DNA from: Candidatus Aminicenantota bacterium
Lineage (GTDB): Bacteria > Acidobacteriota > Aminicenantia > UBA2199
NCBI GenBank assembly: GCA_026393835.1
Contig: JAPKZK010000021.1
Coordinates: 148,877 to 212,876, forward strand
Reading direction: 5' to 3'
Length of the DNA stretch: 64,000 nt
In this document: positions 1 to 7,762 of the stretch, one piece after another
Numbering within the stretch: the stretch's first letter is position 1
Layout of the letters: every line of letters begins with the position of its first letter
Translations under genes and position numbers: made by a program
The notes under the pieces: generated by a model
What the model was told of the DNA's origin: nothing
The model's input: only the letters and a program-made list of their open reading frames with translations
Databases searched by the model: none

Positions 1-275
1 AACCCTTCGGGAAGAGTGATTGGCGCGGTATTGGACTTAAAAAAAGACTCCAGCCCGGAGCCTTTTTCGGCGCGGGTGATAGGTTTTTTGCTTTTGTAGC
101 CCCAGTAAATTTTATCCATCAGGGACATATCTTCGAAATCCCCGGCCGCTTTTTTCGATGGATATTTCCAGCAGCCGGAGACATCGGCCCAGGTATGAAT
201 CGTTTTAACCGCCGCCCGTAGGGCGCCGGAGATATTGAGTGCATCCAGGGGTGTTTCGGGTAACTTACTTTTCAT
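1..275 (-). CDS. Unrecognised protein, N-terminal part only
   Basis: This is the first 91 codons of a minus-strand gene that runs off the left edge of the window. The ATG at 275-273 is preceded on its own strand by a strong AGGAGG ribosome site seven bases upstream, which fixes the start. The visible protein begins MKSKLPETPLDALN and carries a Trp/Cys-rich stretch (TWADVSGCWKYP, about residues 28-39). There is no signal peptide, membrane segment or family motif that I recognise. It is divergent from the small ORF and ATPase gene to its right. The function cannot be assigned from what is visible. Confidence 0.6.
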   Translation of the reverse strand, partial: MKSKLPETPLDALNISGALRAAVKTIHTWADVSGCWKYPSKKAAGDFEDMSLMDKIYWGYKSKKPITRAEKGSGLESFFKSNTAPITLPEG

Positions 276-403
276 AATAAAGCCTCCTGTACAGGTAATT
301 ATTATTGGAATCGATAGAATTGTATTTTATAAGGAATGAAAGAAAAAAGCAACCCGGAAAAAACGCTTCCGTGTCTTCCGTGTTTTCCGTGGGCCCCTTT
401 AAG

Positions 404-432
404 TTGAAAAAAAAATGGGAAAGTACTATAAT
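404..432 (+). promoter_or_regulatory. Sigma-70 promoter for a leaderless transcript
   Basis: TTGAAA at 404-409, a 17-bp spacer and a perfect TATAAT at 427-432. Only seven bases separate the -10 box from the ATG at 440, so transcription should begin at or next to the start codon. The same layout precedes the two other ATPase-nuclease genes in the window (37769 and 61915). Confidence 0.7.
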
Positions 433-439
433 CTATGCC

Positions 440-523
440 ATGGAAAAAGATAAATTTCACTACCGCAAAGACGTTGCCTTTATCAACAGGGAACGAGAAT
501 TAAAAAAGAGGACCCGAAAATGA
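440..523 (+). CDS. 27-codon leaderless ORF upstream of the ATPase-nuclease
   Basis: A very short ORF (MEKDKFHYRKDV, then FINRERELKKRTRK) starts seven bases after a consensus -10 box and ends in an ATGA overlap with the ATPase gene at 520. The FINREREL segment resembles the first beta-strand region of AAA ATPases of the FxNREKEL type. It may therefore be the stump of an earlier ATPase gene onto which the present one was joined, or a leader peptide that couples translation to the ATPase. The frame is open further upstream to 305, but that stretch falls in a short-period intergenic repeat and lacks a ribosome site. Whether the peptide is made is uncertain. Confidence 0.4.
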   Translation: MEKDKFHYRKDVAFINRERELKKRTRK

Positions 524-2115
524 GACGATTTAATTCATATGGACCGGTAGATAAAGAGCAGCATTATTTCGTTCCCAGGAATGAGCTAATCGACATGGCT
601 TATACCCAGCTAATCGGGGATAATCCCCGGAAAGGCGGCCATTATATTACGGTCTGGGCGCCCCGGCAATGCGGCAAAACCTGGGTAATGCAAGAAACTC
701 TTGAAAAAATAAACCGCGACCATGAATACGAAACCGCGATCCTCTCCATGGAACTTGCTAAGAATGAAGAAAATGAAACAAAAGTCCTCAATATCTTGAT
801 TAAAAAAATGAATGCCGTTTTCGATAAATCCTTCCCCAATATCCAACAAATTAACGATATCCCGGATTTATTTACCAAACAATATTTCCAAAAACCAGTC
901 ATTTTAATTGTAGACGAATTCGATGCCCTAAAAGAGGGATTTATTAACCGCTTCGCCGGTGTATTCCGCGATATGTTCATGAGCCGTAATAATGAGAGAA
1001 ATAAAAACAGCTGGGAGAAAACCTGCTTACTTCACGGTTTGGCATTGGTAGGGGTTCGCAGCGTCCTGGGCATCGAAAATATCACCGGCTCCCCCTTTAA
1101 CGTCCAACGCAGCCTCCATATCCCCAACCTCACCTTTGATGAAGTCAAAGAAATGTTTGCCCGCTATGAACAAGAAAGCAAACAAAAGGTGGAAAAAGAA
1201 GCTATCGACCGGCTTTTCTATGAGACCAACGGCCAACCCGGCCTTTCCTGCTGGCTTGCCGAAATACTTACCGAAACGTTTAATAAGGAAAAAAATAAAC
1301 CCATTACCCTGGAACGCTTTGAAGAAGCCTATGCGGCGGCCATAAAGGTCCTGCCCAACAACAACATTTTAAATATTATCAGTAAAGCCGATAAAGAACC
1401 TTATAAACAAACCGTCCTGGAATTGTTCAATACCGGACGGAAAATCGAATTTACGTATGATGACAAAAATTTGAACCACTTGTATTTGCACGGCGTCATC
1501 GGCCAGGAAAAAGAAGGCCCCTCGGAATATTATGCAAAATTTTCCTGCCCATTTGTTCAAAAACGCCTTTTCAATTACTTTTCCCACGACCTTTTCCGCC
1601 AACCGGGCCAATTGCTGGAACCCATGACCAACCTGGACACAATAATCGATGCCACTGATTTGCATATCCGGCCATTAATCGGTTTGTATCGAAAATACCT
1701 GGAAAAGAATAAGACCTGGCTCTTTCAAAAAGCCCCGCGACGTAGCGACCTGCGGATGTACGAAGCGGTTTTCCACTTTAATTTTTATTCTTATCTCAAC
1801 GAATTGCTGCGACCCAAAAAGGGCCTGGTTTTACCGGAATTTCCAACCGGGAACGGTAAAATCGACCTGCTGATCTATTACTCCAATAAAACCTATGGCC
1901 TTGAATTAAAAAGTTTTACCGATTTTGGCGATTTCCGACAGGCCCTGGCCAAAGCTGCCCTGTACGGCAAACAACTGGGCCTCGCCGAAATTTTCCTGGT
2001 CACTTTCGTGGAATCCATCCCCGACGAAACCAGGAATACCTACGAAACCGATTACTGCGATTCAGACGCCCAGGTGACGGTGAAACCGGTCTTTATCCAA
2101 ACCGGTACCATCTAA
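520..2115 (+). CDS. AAA ATPase fused to a PD-(D/E)XK nuclease-like domain
   Basis: The 531-residue protein is a predicted cytoplasmic P-loop ATPase. The Walker A motif is APRQCGKT (residues 47-54) and Walker B is VILIVDEFD (127-135). The middle (about 200-300) looks like the winged-helix lid of AAA_35-type ATPases. The C-terminal 100 residues carry a PD-(D/E)XK signature: Glu440, Asp449 in GKIDLL, and ELK at 462-464. Such ATPase-nuclease fusions are abundant in some environmental bacteria and their role is unproven. Mobile-element or defence functions are usually suggested. The ATG at 520 overlaps the stop of the preceding small ORF (ATGA), which implies translational coupling, and AAGAGGA upstream could serve as a weak ribosome site. 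All catalytic residues appear intact. This is the only unbroken member of the AAA-ATPase/PDDEXK type here, since the one at 61915 is interrupted. Confidence 0.85.
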   Translation: MRRFNSYGPVDKEQHYFVPRNELIDMAYTQLIGDNPRKGGHYITVWAPRQCGKTWVMQETLEKINRDHEYETAILSMELAKNEENETKVLNILIKKMNAVFDKSFPNIQQINDIPDLFTKQYFQKPVILIVDEFDALKEGFINRFAGVFRDMFMSRNNERNKNSWEKTCLLHGLALVGVRSVLGIENITGSPFNVQRSLHIPNLTFDEVKEMFARYEQESKQKVEKEAIDRLFYETNGQPGLSCWLAEILTETFNKEKNKPITLERFEEAYAAAIKVLPNNNILNIISKADKEPYKQTVLELFNTGRKIEFTYDDKNLNHLYLHGVIGQEKEGPSEYYAKFSCPFVQKRLFNYFSHDLFRQPGQLLEPMTNLDTIIDATDLHIRPLIGLYRKYLEKNKTWLFQKAPRRSDLRMYEAVFHFNFYSYLNELLRPKKGLVLPEFPTGNGKIDLLIYYSNKTYGLELKSFTDFGDFRQALAKAALYGKQLGLAEIFLVTFVESIPDETRNTYETDYCDSDAQVTVKPVFIQTGTI

Positions 2116-2142
2116 ATGTAATGTACTGGAATCGGATGCCAC

Positions 2143-2487
2143 ATGAAACGTTTTAAATATGCTTTCAACGGAATCTTTTTTGCCTTTAAAACACAAGCCA
2201 ACATCCGCATACATACCTTTGTTTCTGTTTTAGTAATAAGCGCCGGGTTCGTTTTCAAAATAAACCCGCTGGAATGGCTATTCATCAGTTTTGCCATCGG
2301 CCTGGTCCTGTCGGCGGAGTTATTCAATACCGCCATCGAATCCCTGGTGGACCAGGTCTCCCCAAGTTACAGCGAGAAAGCCGGCTTAATCAAAGACGTG
2401 GCTGCCGGCGCTGTTTTAATCGCCGCCGTCGTTTCCGTTATCACCGGCGTCATCGTGTTCCTGCCGAAGATTATTGAAATTATTTAA
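2143..2487 (+). CDS. dgkA: Prokaryotic diacylglycerol kinase / undecaprenol kinase
   Basis: A small integral membrane kinase of 114 residues, the usual length for the family. It phosphorylates diacylglycerol or, in many bacteria, undecaprenol, and so recycles lipid carriers at the inner membrane. Three hydrophobic segments are visible (about 26-40, 46-60 and 88-110). The family signature AELFNTAIESLVD (58-70) contains the catalytic Glu59 and the Asn62/Glu66 pair that bind nucleotide and metal, and KDVAAGAVL (84-92) is the second conserved stretch. The gene lies 27 bases after the ATPase-nuclease stop and six bases before the next gene, so 2143-2805 is probably one transcript. No strong ribosome site precedes the ATG. 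Which lipid it uses cannot be told from sequence alone. Confidence 0.9.
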   Translation: MKRFKYAFNGIFFAFKTQANIRIHTFVSVLVISAGFVFKINPLEWLFISFAIGLVLSAELFNTAIESLVDQVSPSYSEKAGLIKDVAAGAVLIAAVVSVITGVIVFLPKIIEII

Positions 2488-2493
2488 AAGAAC

Positions 2494-2805
2494 ATGGAAC
2501 TGTTTTCAATCCAGGTAAAAGATGCCATCAAGCAGATTCCCGTGGGCAAGGTAGCCACTTATGGGCAGATTGCTTCTATAGCGGGAAACTACCGCGCCGC
2601 CCGCCAGGTAGTGCGGCTTCTCCACTCTTCGTCGGAAAAAGACAACCTCCCCTGGCACCGCGTTATTAACAAAAAAGGCGAAATTTCACTGCCTCCGGGC
2701 TGCGGATTCGAAGAACAAAAACACCTGCTTCTGCAGGAAGGCGTCGTTTTCGACAAAAAGAACCGCATCAACCTGGAGCGTTTTTTATGGAAACCGGTTG
2801 ACTAA
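2494..2805 (+). CDS. Alkyltransferase-like (ATL) DNA-damage recognition protein
   Basis: A 103-residue homologue of the DNA-binding domain of O6-alkylguanine-DNA alkyltransferase. The active-site motif reads PWHRV (53-57), so tryptophan replaces the acceptor cysteine of PCHRV. This is the defining change of ATL proteins, which bind O6-alkylguanine, flip it out and hand it to nucleotide excision repair instead of repairing it directly. The recognition helix RAARQVVRLL (34-43) and its arginine finger are intact. The gene starts six bases after dgkA. The substitution rules out a normal MGMT/Ogt enzyme. Confidence 0.9.
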   Translation: MELFSIQVKDAIKQIPVGKVATYGQIASIAGNYRAARQVVRLLHSSSEKDNLPWHRVINKKGEISLPPGCGFEEQKHLLLQEGVVFDKKNRINLERFLWKPVD

Positions 2806-2858
2806 GACAAATCTTTTTGTTATTATGAAACTTCAAAAGCGAAAAAATTAAAAACTAG

Positions 2859-2889
2859 CCCACGAATTACACGAATTAACACGAATTAA
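2859..2889 (+). repeat. Short-period intergenic repeat, CACGAATTA type
   Basis: Three consecutive copies of an 8-10-bp phrase (cacgaatta / acacgaatta / acacgaatta) lie immediately upstream of the ribosome site of the next gene. The same phrase family recurs in other gaps of the window, in either orientation, for example 4470-4501. Confidence 0.6.
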
Positions 2890-2900
2890 AGGAGGAAAAT

Positions 2901-3086
2901 ATGTTAGATCAAGAGCAAGTCATCCTGGATGTCATGAAAAAGTTGGGGAAACCCATGAAGGCAGGCGATATCGCCGAAGCCATCGGCATCGACAAGGAAG
3001 CGGTTTCCAAAACCATCAAGGACTTAAAAAAGCAAGGCCTGGTGGATTCGCCTAAGGCATGCTTTTACGTACCGGTTAAGAAATGA
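2901..3086 (+). CDS. Small winged-helix DNA-binding protein
   Basis: A 61-residue protein made of a single winged helix-turn-helix. It has a helix LDQEQVILDVMKKLG, a second helix KAGDIAEAIG, a recognition helix KEAVSKTIKDLKKQGL and a short wing ending SPKACFYVPVKK. The pattern is that of MarR/ArsR-like minimal regulators, but there is no effector domain and no Cys-rich metal site. An AGGAGG ribosome site sits eight bases upstream of the ATG. It directly precedes an MFS transporter gene (31 bases to its preferred start), so it may regulate that transporter, but this rests only on position. Confidence 0.75.
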   Translation: MLDQEQVILDVMKKLGKPMKAGDIAEAIGIDKEAVSKTIKDLKKQGLVDSPKACFYVPVKK

Positions 3087-3117
3087 GTTGAGAAAAGTGC
3101 AGGCGAAAGGGAAAATT

Positions 3118-4371
3118 ATGACAAAACCTAAATTTTACGGATGGAAATTGGTGGCCGTGTTGTTTCTGCTTTACCTGGCGGCTGCCATTGCGTTGTACGG
3201 GGGCAACATAGCCAATACGTACATGGCCAAACTGATGAATATGTCCCGGTCTCTTTTCGGCGCCGGTTTTGCGGCGGCCTATTTGCTGGTAGGACTCGGT
3301 TCCGCACTGGCAGCCGTTGTGACCAACAAAAAAGGCGAGCGGTTTACCCTCGCCCTTGGAATGGCCGGCGTCACTGCCGGTGCATTGCTCATGGCGCTGT
3401 GGGGACAAACCCCCGCGGGCTATATTCTCTTCTTCGGATTGATTATCGGTACAGGTTTTGCTTTTGCCACAGTACTGCCGATCCAGACCATCATTACGCG
3501 GTGGTTTCAACGCAAACGCGCCCTGGCCACGGCCGTTGTCTTAACCGCCGGGGGAATTGGCGGCATTGTTTCCGCGCCCCTGGTGAATAAACTCATCGAA
3601 ACCACCAGGGGAAACTGGAAACTGGCCTGGGTCTGCATGGCGGCGCTGGCAGCGATAACAACGGTTTTGGCCGCGCTCTTTGTCAGGAATAACCCGGCGG
3701 ATATGGGACAGGTGCCTGACGGGATAGAGCAACAACCTCAAGATAAGGAGGTTGAAGAAAAAAAAGTGAAAAAGGTTTACCAGACGCGGGAATCGTGGAC
3801 GTTGAAAGAGGCCTTTAAAACAGCGCCGCTGTGGATTATTATCCTGGCCGCCATCGGGCAATTTGTCGGGTTTTATCTCTGTATCGGCCACGGCGTGATT
3901 CACCTCATGGATCTCGGGGTTGCCAACGAGACCGCGGCGTTATCCCTGGGCATCCTGGCCTTTGCCAGCATTGGCGGGAGACTGCTCTCCGGCGTCCTGG
4001 GGGACCGCATCGAACCCCGGTTCGTTATCATGGGGGGACTTCTTCTCACCATTGCCGGCTGCATCTTGATCATTAACGCCGCCGCGGTCTTCACCATATA
4101 TTTATACGCCATATTGGTGGGCGCCGGCTTCGGCCTGGTTTACGTTTGCCTTTTCACCATGCTGGGAAATTATTACGGCGCGGAAAAGATACAGAATTTC
4201 CTGGGTTTTATGATTCCCATCATTACCCTTTTCGGCGCTTCCGCTCCATTGTTAGGCGGCGTCATCAAAGACAAAACAGGAAGTTACACCGCGGCCTTCA
4301 TCGGCGCCGTGGTTATTGCCGCCATCGGTTTCATTTCCCTCTTTTTCGCTTCTCCGCCGAAGAAAACTTAG
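3118..4371 (+). CDS. MFS transporter, oxalate/formate antiporter-like
   Basis: A 417-residue inner-membrane transporter with about twelve hydrophobic segments in two halves, separated by a charged loop near residues 195-225 (DKEVEEKKVKKVYQTRESW). The end of the first half reads RNNPADMGQVPDG, typical of the monocarboxylate/oxalate-formate branch of the major facilitator superfamily. The first half also has the conserved RWFQRKRALA loop. I start it at ATG 3118, which follows GAAAGGGAAAA, rather than at the in-frame TTG at 3088, which almost touches the upstream stop. The substrate is probably a small organic acid, but that is family-level inference. It is probably co-transcribed with the small winged-helix protein upstream. 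Confidence 0.85.
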   Translation: MTKPKFYGWKLVAVLFLLYLAAAIALYGGNIANTYMAKLMNMSRSLFGAGFAAAYLLVGLGSALAAVVTNKKGERFTLALGMAGVTAGALLMALWGQTPAGYILFFGLIIGTGFAFATVLPIQTIITRWFQRKRALATAVVLTAGGIGGIVSAPLVNKLIETTRGNWKLAWVCMAALAAITTVLAALFVRNNPADMGQVPDGIEQQPQDKEVEEKKVKKVYQTRESWTLKEAFKTAPLWIIILAAIGQFVGFYLCIGHGVIHLMDLGVANETAALSLGILAFASIGGRLLSGVLGDRIEPRFVIMGGLLLTIAGCILIINAAAVFTIYLYAILVGAGFGLVYVCLFTMLGNYYGAEKIQNFLGFMIPIITLFGASAPLLGGVIKDKTGSYTAAFIGAVVIAAIGFISLFFASPPKKT

Positions 4372-4430
4372 CCACGGACACTCTTCCACAACACGGACAA
4401 TCACGGACTGTGATGTATAAAACAAGAATC

Positions 4431-4452
4431 GGGCGGACACGGGGGTCCGCCC
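4431..4452. repeat. Palindromic intergenic repeat, GGGCGGAC family
   Basis: GGGCGGAC and its exact complement GTCCGCCC are separated by six bases and followed by CCTACGG. A second member with GGGGCAGAC arms sits at 15188-15213, also followed by CCTACC. This marks a dispersed palindromic unit rather than a gene-specific terminator. Confidence 0.6.
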
Positions 4453-4469
4453 CTACGGGGGTTAAATTC

Positions 4470-4501
4470 ATTCGTGTAAATTCGTGTAATTCGTGGGCCA
4501 C
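4470..4501. repeat. Short-period intergenic repeat, TTCGTGTAA type
   Basis: Three phased copies of attcgtgtaa / attcgtgtaa / ttcgtggg lie just downstream of the DUF1003 stop codon. It is the reverse-complement relative of the repeat at 2859-2889. Confidence 0.6.
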
Positions 4502-4503
4502 TT

Positions 4504-5220
4504 TCAGGGTCGACGATCGATTTTTTCAATGATTTCCTCCATGAATTCCACCTGGACTTGCTGGATTTCAAGAAGTCGTTGGCCCTGGTGAATAATCAAA
4601 TGGTCCAGTTTCTCATGGAGTTGCCGGATTTCCAATTCTGCTTTCAGGTTTACCTGGTAATCATGTTCGGAGCGGCTTCTATCCCTGGCTTCCTGCCGGT
4701 GCTGGCTCATCATAATCACCGGCGCCTGGAATGCGGCAACACAGGAAAGGATTAAATTCAGCAATATAAATGGATAGGGATCAAAGGGTTTAGCGAGCAA
4801 TAAATACATGTTGATACAAATCCAGGAGCCGATGAAAAACAGGAAGGATAAAATGAAAGTCCAACTGCCGCCGAAGTCTGCGATTCTATCGGCCAGTCTC
4901 TGGCCGAAGGTTAATTTATCATCGATTTCCGGTTCCACGTTTTTCGCCAGGATTTCCGATTTTCTAAGACTTTCCAGCACTTCTTTTTCAAGTATCGACA
5001 GTTCCCCCATTTCATCTTCCAGTAATTTTTGAACGTGTTGATGTCTGAAGGTATTTAGTTCTTTTATTGAAATATATTCATCCTCTTTAAAGTCCGGGTA
5101 CTTTTCCCGGATTAAATCCAACACCGGTTTACGCAAAGAAAATCCCGGGACCAGTTCGGAAACCGGGAGTTCTTTTTTGCAAACCCGGCAGATGTCGGTG
5201 GTTTTAATTTTCTTGTTCAT
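4504..5220 (-). CDS. DUF1003 membrane protein with N-terminal CxxC knuckle
   Basis: A 238-residue protein of the DUF1003 family, whose function is unknown. The N-terminus has a possible metal site CRVCKKEL. A soluble stretch leads to the family core: a helix RLADRIADFGGSWTFILSFL, a second membrane segment, the motif FDPYPFILLNLILSCVAAFQ and MMSQHRQEARDRSRSEHDYQ, ending in a long amphipathic helix (ELEIRQLHEKLDHLI). Two membrane segments are visible (about 118-140 and 147-170). AAGGAG precedes the ATG on the coding strand. A large perfect inverted repeat lies between its start and the upstream beta-lactamase gene. Confidence 0.85.
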   Translation of the reverse strand: MNKKIKTTDICRVCKKELPVSELVPGFSLRKPVLDLIREKYPDFKEDEYISIKELNTFRHQHVQKLLEDEMGELSILEKEVLESLRKSEILAKNVEPEIDDKLTFGQRLADRIADFGGSWTFILSFLFFIGSWICINMYLLLAKPFDPYPFILLNLILSCVAAFQAPVIMMSQHRQEARDRSRSEHDYQVNLKAELEIRQLHEKLDHLIIHQGQRLLEIQQVQVEFMEEIIEKIDRRP

Positions 5221-5246
5221 TTATAAAACTCCTTAAAGCCCAAATT

Positions 5247-5313
5247 GGTAGGGAACAGGCACTGCCTGTTCCAACGGGGCATTTGAAGGAACAGGCAGTG
5301 CCTGTTCCCTACC
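5247..5313. repeat. 26-bp perfect inverted repeat (GGAACAGGCAGTGCC family)
   Basis: The left arm 5247-5272 and right arm 5288-5313 are exact reverse complements over 26 bases, with a 15-base loop. Each arm also contains a near-palindrome of its own (GGAACAGGCA against TGCCTGTTCC). A decayed second member lies at 23268-23332. On the minus strand it lies just after the beta-lactamase stop and could terminate that transcript. Confidence 0.8.
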
Positions 5314-5319
5314 TTTTTC

Positions 5320-6162
5320 TTATTCGATCAATTTCAATTCTTTGAATACTTCTTTGGCGACGTCGATGCGGGCATTGACGTCTTTTCTATTTACGATATC
5401 GATATTAAGGGCAAAGAAGTAGACATTATTTGCTTTTTCCAGCCAGCCGACAAACCAGCCGATTTGCGGCGTCCCCCTTGAAACCCAACCGGTTTTACCC
5501 CGTAGGATATACTTTCCTTCTTGCTCCACCATCATGATTTCTTTAACGATATCCATATTTCGTTGGGAAAAGGGCAATTGGTTTTTATACAATTTTTTAA
5601 GAAATTCCAATTGCTGCCGGGCGGAAATCCGCAGTTCCCCTTCCAGCCAGAAGGTATCGATTTGGTCGGAAATATTCCTATTACCGTAATCGGCTTTATC
5701 CACCCAATATTGCATCAGTTTTTTGCCGATGCGGCGGGCCAGTTCCTGGTAAGCCCAGACCACGGAATTGCGGAAGGCCGATTGCAATGTTTGGTCCTGG
5801 TTCCATTCATCGAAGCGCCATGTTCTTCGGTCCCACTCGATGGTTTCGCACTGGTCTTTAATAGCCCCTGTTTCCAGGGCGATCAGGGAATTGAGGATTT
5901 TAAAAGTAGAGGCAGGTAGAAACGCTTTTTCAGCCCGTTCTTTGTCATAGACGCTGTAGGTATCGTTATTTAAATCATAGAGTAAAAATGTACCTTTAAC
6001 GTGGAATTCATCGAAAACTTTTTGAAAAACATTTTCAGGGAGGGGTATTGCCGCTGATCCGGCGGAACTGCCGCTGCTGGAAGCCTGTTTAACTTCCTGG
6101 GCAAAACAGATAACGCAGCAAAAGCAAATAAAAATTAAGAGTCCATAAACTAACTTTTTCAT
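5320..6162 (-). CDS. Class D (OXA-type) serine beta-lactamase
   Basis: A secreted 280-residue enzyme that should hydrolyse beta-lactams in the periplasm through an acyl-serine intermediate. Class D motifs are in order and correctly spaced: STFK with nucleophile Ser85 and Lys88 (to be carboxylated), SVV at 133-135, YGN at 159-161, WLEGELRISA at 172-181 and KTG at 223-225. A signal peptide (MKKLVYGLLIFICFCC...FAQ, residues 1-21) precedes a Ser/Gly linker. I use ATG 6162, which has CTGGAGG eight bases upstream. The reading frame is open back to 6246, but an earlier start would bury the signal peptide. There is no adjacent integron, IS or regulator, so this looks like a resident chromosomal gene. 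BlaR-like sensor domains share the fold, but no sensor transmembrane region is present. Confidence 0.92.
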   Translation of the reverse strand: MKKLVYGLLIFICFCCVICFAQEVKQASSSGSSAGSAAIPLPENVFQKVFDEFHVKGTFLLYDLNNDTYSVYDKERAEKAFLPASTFKILNSLIALETGAIKDQCETIEWDRRTWRFDEWNQDQTLQSAFRNSVVWAYQELARRIGKKLMQYWVDKADYGNRNISDQIDTFWLEGELRISARQQLEFLKKLYKNQLPFSQRNMDIVKEIMMVEQEGKYILRGKTGWVSRGTPQIGWFVGWLEKANNVYFFALNIDIVNRKDVNARIDVAKEVFKELKLIE

Positions 6163-6239
6163 TGATCCTCCAGTCTTGGGAAACTTGGTCGTCAGAAGAA
6201 ACCTATAACACAAACAAAGAGAAATTGCAAGAAATTCTC

Positions 6240-6268
6240 TTGACATTCCATTGCTAATGTCCTACTAT
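6240..6268 (+). promoter_or_regulatory. Sigma-70 promoter of the DUF1508 gene
   Basis: TTGACA at 6240-6245, a 17-bp spacer and TACTAT at 6263-6268, followed by an AAAGGAGA ribosome site at about 6290-6297 and ATG at 6304. Confidence 0.65.
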
Positions 6269-6303
6269 ATATTTCCAAATATAAAAAGTAAAGGAGAACT
6301 AAG

Positions 6304-6495
6304 ATGGCAGACAAAAAAGGAAAAGTTGAGTTTTACAAAGACAAAAAAGGCGAATACCGCTGGAAACTCATCGCGTCAAATGGACGAATGATCGCCGACA
6401 GCGGTGAAGGGTATTCATCTTATGACGGCTGCAAAAAAGGTTTTGAGAGCGTCAAAGCTAATATTGAAGACGCCGAGGTTGTAGAGAAGTTTTAA
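6304..6495 (+). CDS. DUF1508 / YegP-like small protein
   Basis: A 63-residue single-copy DUF1508 domain. It shows the family pattern of a beta-hairpin FYKDKKGEYRWKLIASNG, the conserved IADSGEGYSSYDGCKKGFESVKANI and a final strand AEVVEKF. E. coli YegP has two such domains, and one-domain forms are common. The biochemical function is unknown. The gene has its own near-consensus promoter and ribosome site. It is divergent from the beta-lactamase and convergent with the DUF362 gene. Confidence 0.9.
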   Translation: MADKKGKVEFYKDKKGEYRWKLIASNGRMIADSGEGYSSYDGCKKGFESVKANIEDAEVVEKF

Positions 6496-6507
6496 TAAAT
6501 ATTTTTT

Positions 6508-7581
6508 TTATCGGCCTACTTCGATCAATTCGTAATCGGGATTGCCGAAGCCCAATTTCCTGGCGTGGTCGAGCTGTCCCCTGCTGGGAACATTAAACGC
6601 CGCCTTTGAAAGCTTGCCGCCCAGTTTTTGCTCCACCAGGTCCAGGGAAGCCGCATCGATGGCCACCGGGTCAAAAGAGACCAAAACCCCGACATCCGGG
6701 ACAATTTTTTCATATTGATTCTGCATGCAGTCGCAATCTTTCGTAATTCGATTGAGGAAATTAATATACATGATCTTTCCTTTACATGCCGCGGCCACGC
6801 CCATGGCATGCTCCACGACTTTTTGCTGGACATCATCGTAGGTTGCCCCCCAATTGTAAACCACGGCATCAAAACGGCAGACCGCCAGGCATTCCCCACA
6901 GCCGATGCATTTCTTACTGTCGATCCGGGATTTGTCATCCACCATGGAGATGGCATTCGCCGGGCACCATTGGATGCATTCCCCACAGCCGGTACAGGCC
7001 TTTACCTTGATGGCCGGTTGGGCCGTTGAATGCTGGATCAATTTTCCCTTGCGACTGGAACACCCCATGCCCATATTCTTTAACGCGGCGCCGAAACCGG
7101 TCAGTACGTGGCCGGTAAAATGTGATACCATGACCACGGCCTGGACCCTTCCGAATAAAGAAGCAATCGCTACTTTTTGATAATGTTTCCCGGGAATCTC
7201 CACCTCGATCTCCTCATCTCCCAGCAAACCGTCGGCCATAATAATGGGCAAACCGGTATTCTCGAAAGTAAACCCGTGACCGTAGGCATGTTGGATATGT
7301 TCCACGGCGTTGCACCGTTTTCCCCGGTAAAGAGTGGACGTCTCTGTCAAAAAGGGCTGGGCGCCTTTTGCTTTCAGCAGGTTTCCCAGGGCTTTAAAAA
7401 ACTGGGGCCAGACATACCCTTTCGTATTTTCTTCCCCGAAATGGGTTTTGACGGCCACCATATCTTTGGCCTGGATAAATGAGAACAAATCTTTCTCTTT
7501 GATGAGCTGTTCAAGTTTTTGATAAATAACCGAGTCGTCCTGGTTATCCGCCATCTTTATAAAATAAACTTTTTCGTTCAT
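6508..7581 (-). CDS. DUF362 protein with two [4Fe-4S] ferredoxin motifs
   Basis: A 357-residue predicted iron-sulfur protein. The DUF362 fold surrounds a dicluster ferredoxin insert with cysteines 196, 199, 202 and 206 (CTGCGECIQWCP) and 225, 228, 231 and 235 (CIGCGECLAVC). The final cysteine of the second motif is followed by Arg instead of Pro. DUF362 motifs such as VAVKTHFGEE (42-51), HFTGHVLTGFGAALKNMGMG and SFDPVAIDAASLDLV are all present. Members are thought to take part in electron transfer, but no reaction is established. It stands alone. AAAACGGAGG lies upstream of the ATG. Confidence 0.88.
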   Translation of the reverse strand: MNEKVYFIKMADNQDDSVIYQKLEQLIKEKDLFSFIQAKDMVAVKTHFGEENTKGYVWPQFFKALGNLLKAKGAQPFLTETSTLYRGKRCNAVEHIQHAYGHGFTFENTGLPIIMADGLLGDEEIEVEIPGKHYQKVAIASLFGRVQAVVMVSHFTGHVLTGFGAALKNMGMGCSSRKGKLIQHSTAQPAIKVKACTGCGECIQWCPANAISMVDDKSRIDSKKCIGCGECLAVCRFDAVVYNWGATYDDVQQKVVEHAMGVAAACKGKIMYINFLNRITKDCDCMQNQYEKIVPDVGVLVSFDPVAIDAASLDLVEQKLGGKLSKAAFNVPSRGQLDHARKLGFGNPDYELIEVGR

Positions 7582-7762
7582 GTAAATCCTCCGTTTTTTG
7601 AGCTTCCGCGTTTAATAATCACGGGTAATAAATGCCCGCGGCTGCCCGGTATTTCTTAAGGACATCAGGTTACCACTTTTTTATTCAAAATTCAAGCCTT
7701 GCATTTAACCGGATAATCTGGTATGGTTATACCTTTCTCAAAATTGGAGGTTTAAATTAAAC

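Noticed and set aside
305..439. N-terminal extension of the 27-codon ORF to a 72-codon protein
   Set aside because: The extra codons lie in a CGTG-type intergenic repeat and upstream of the promoter that would transcribe the ORF.
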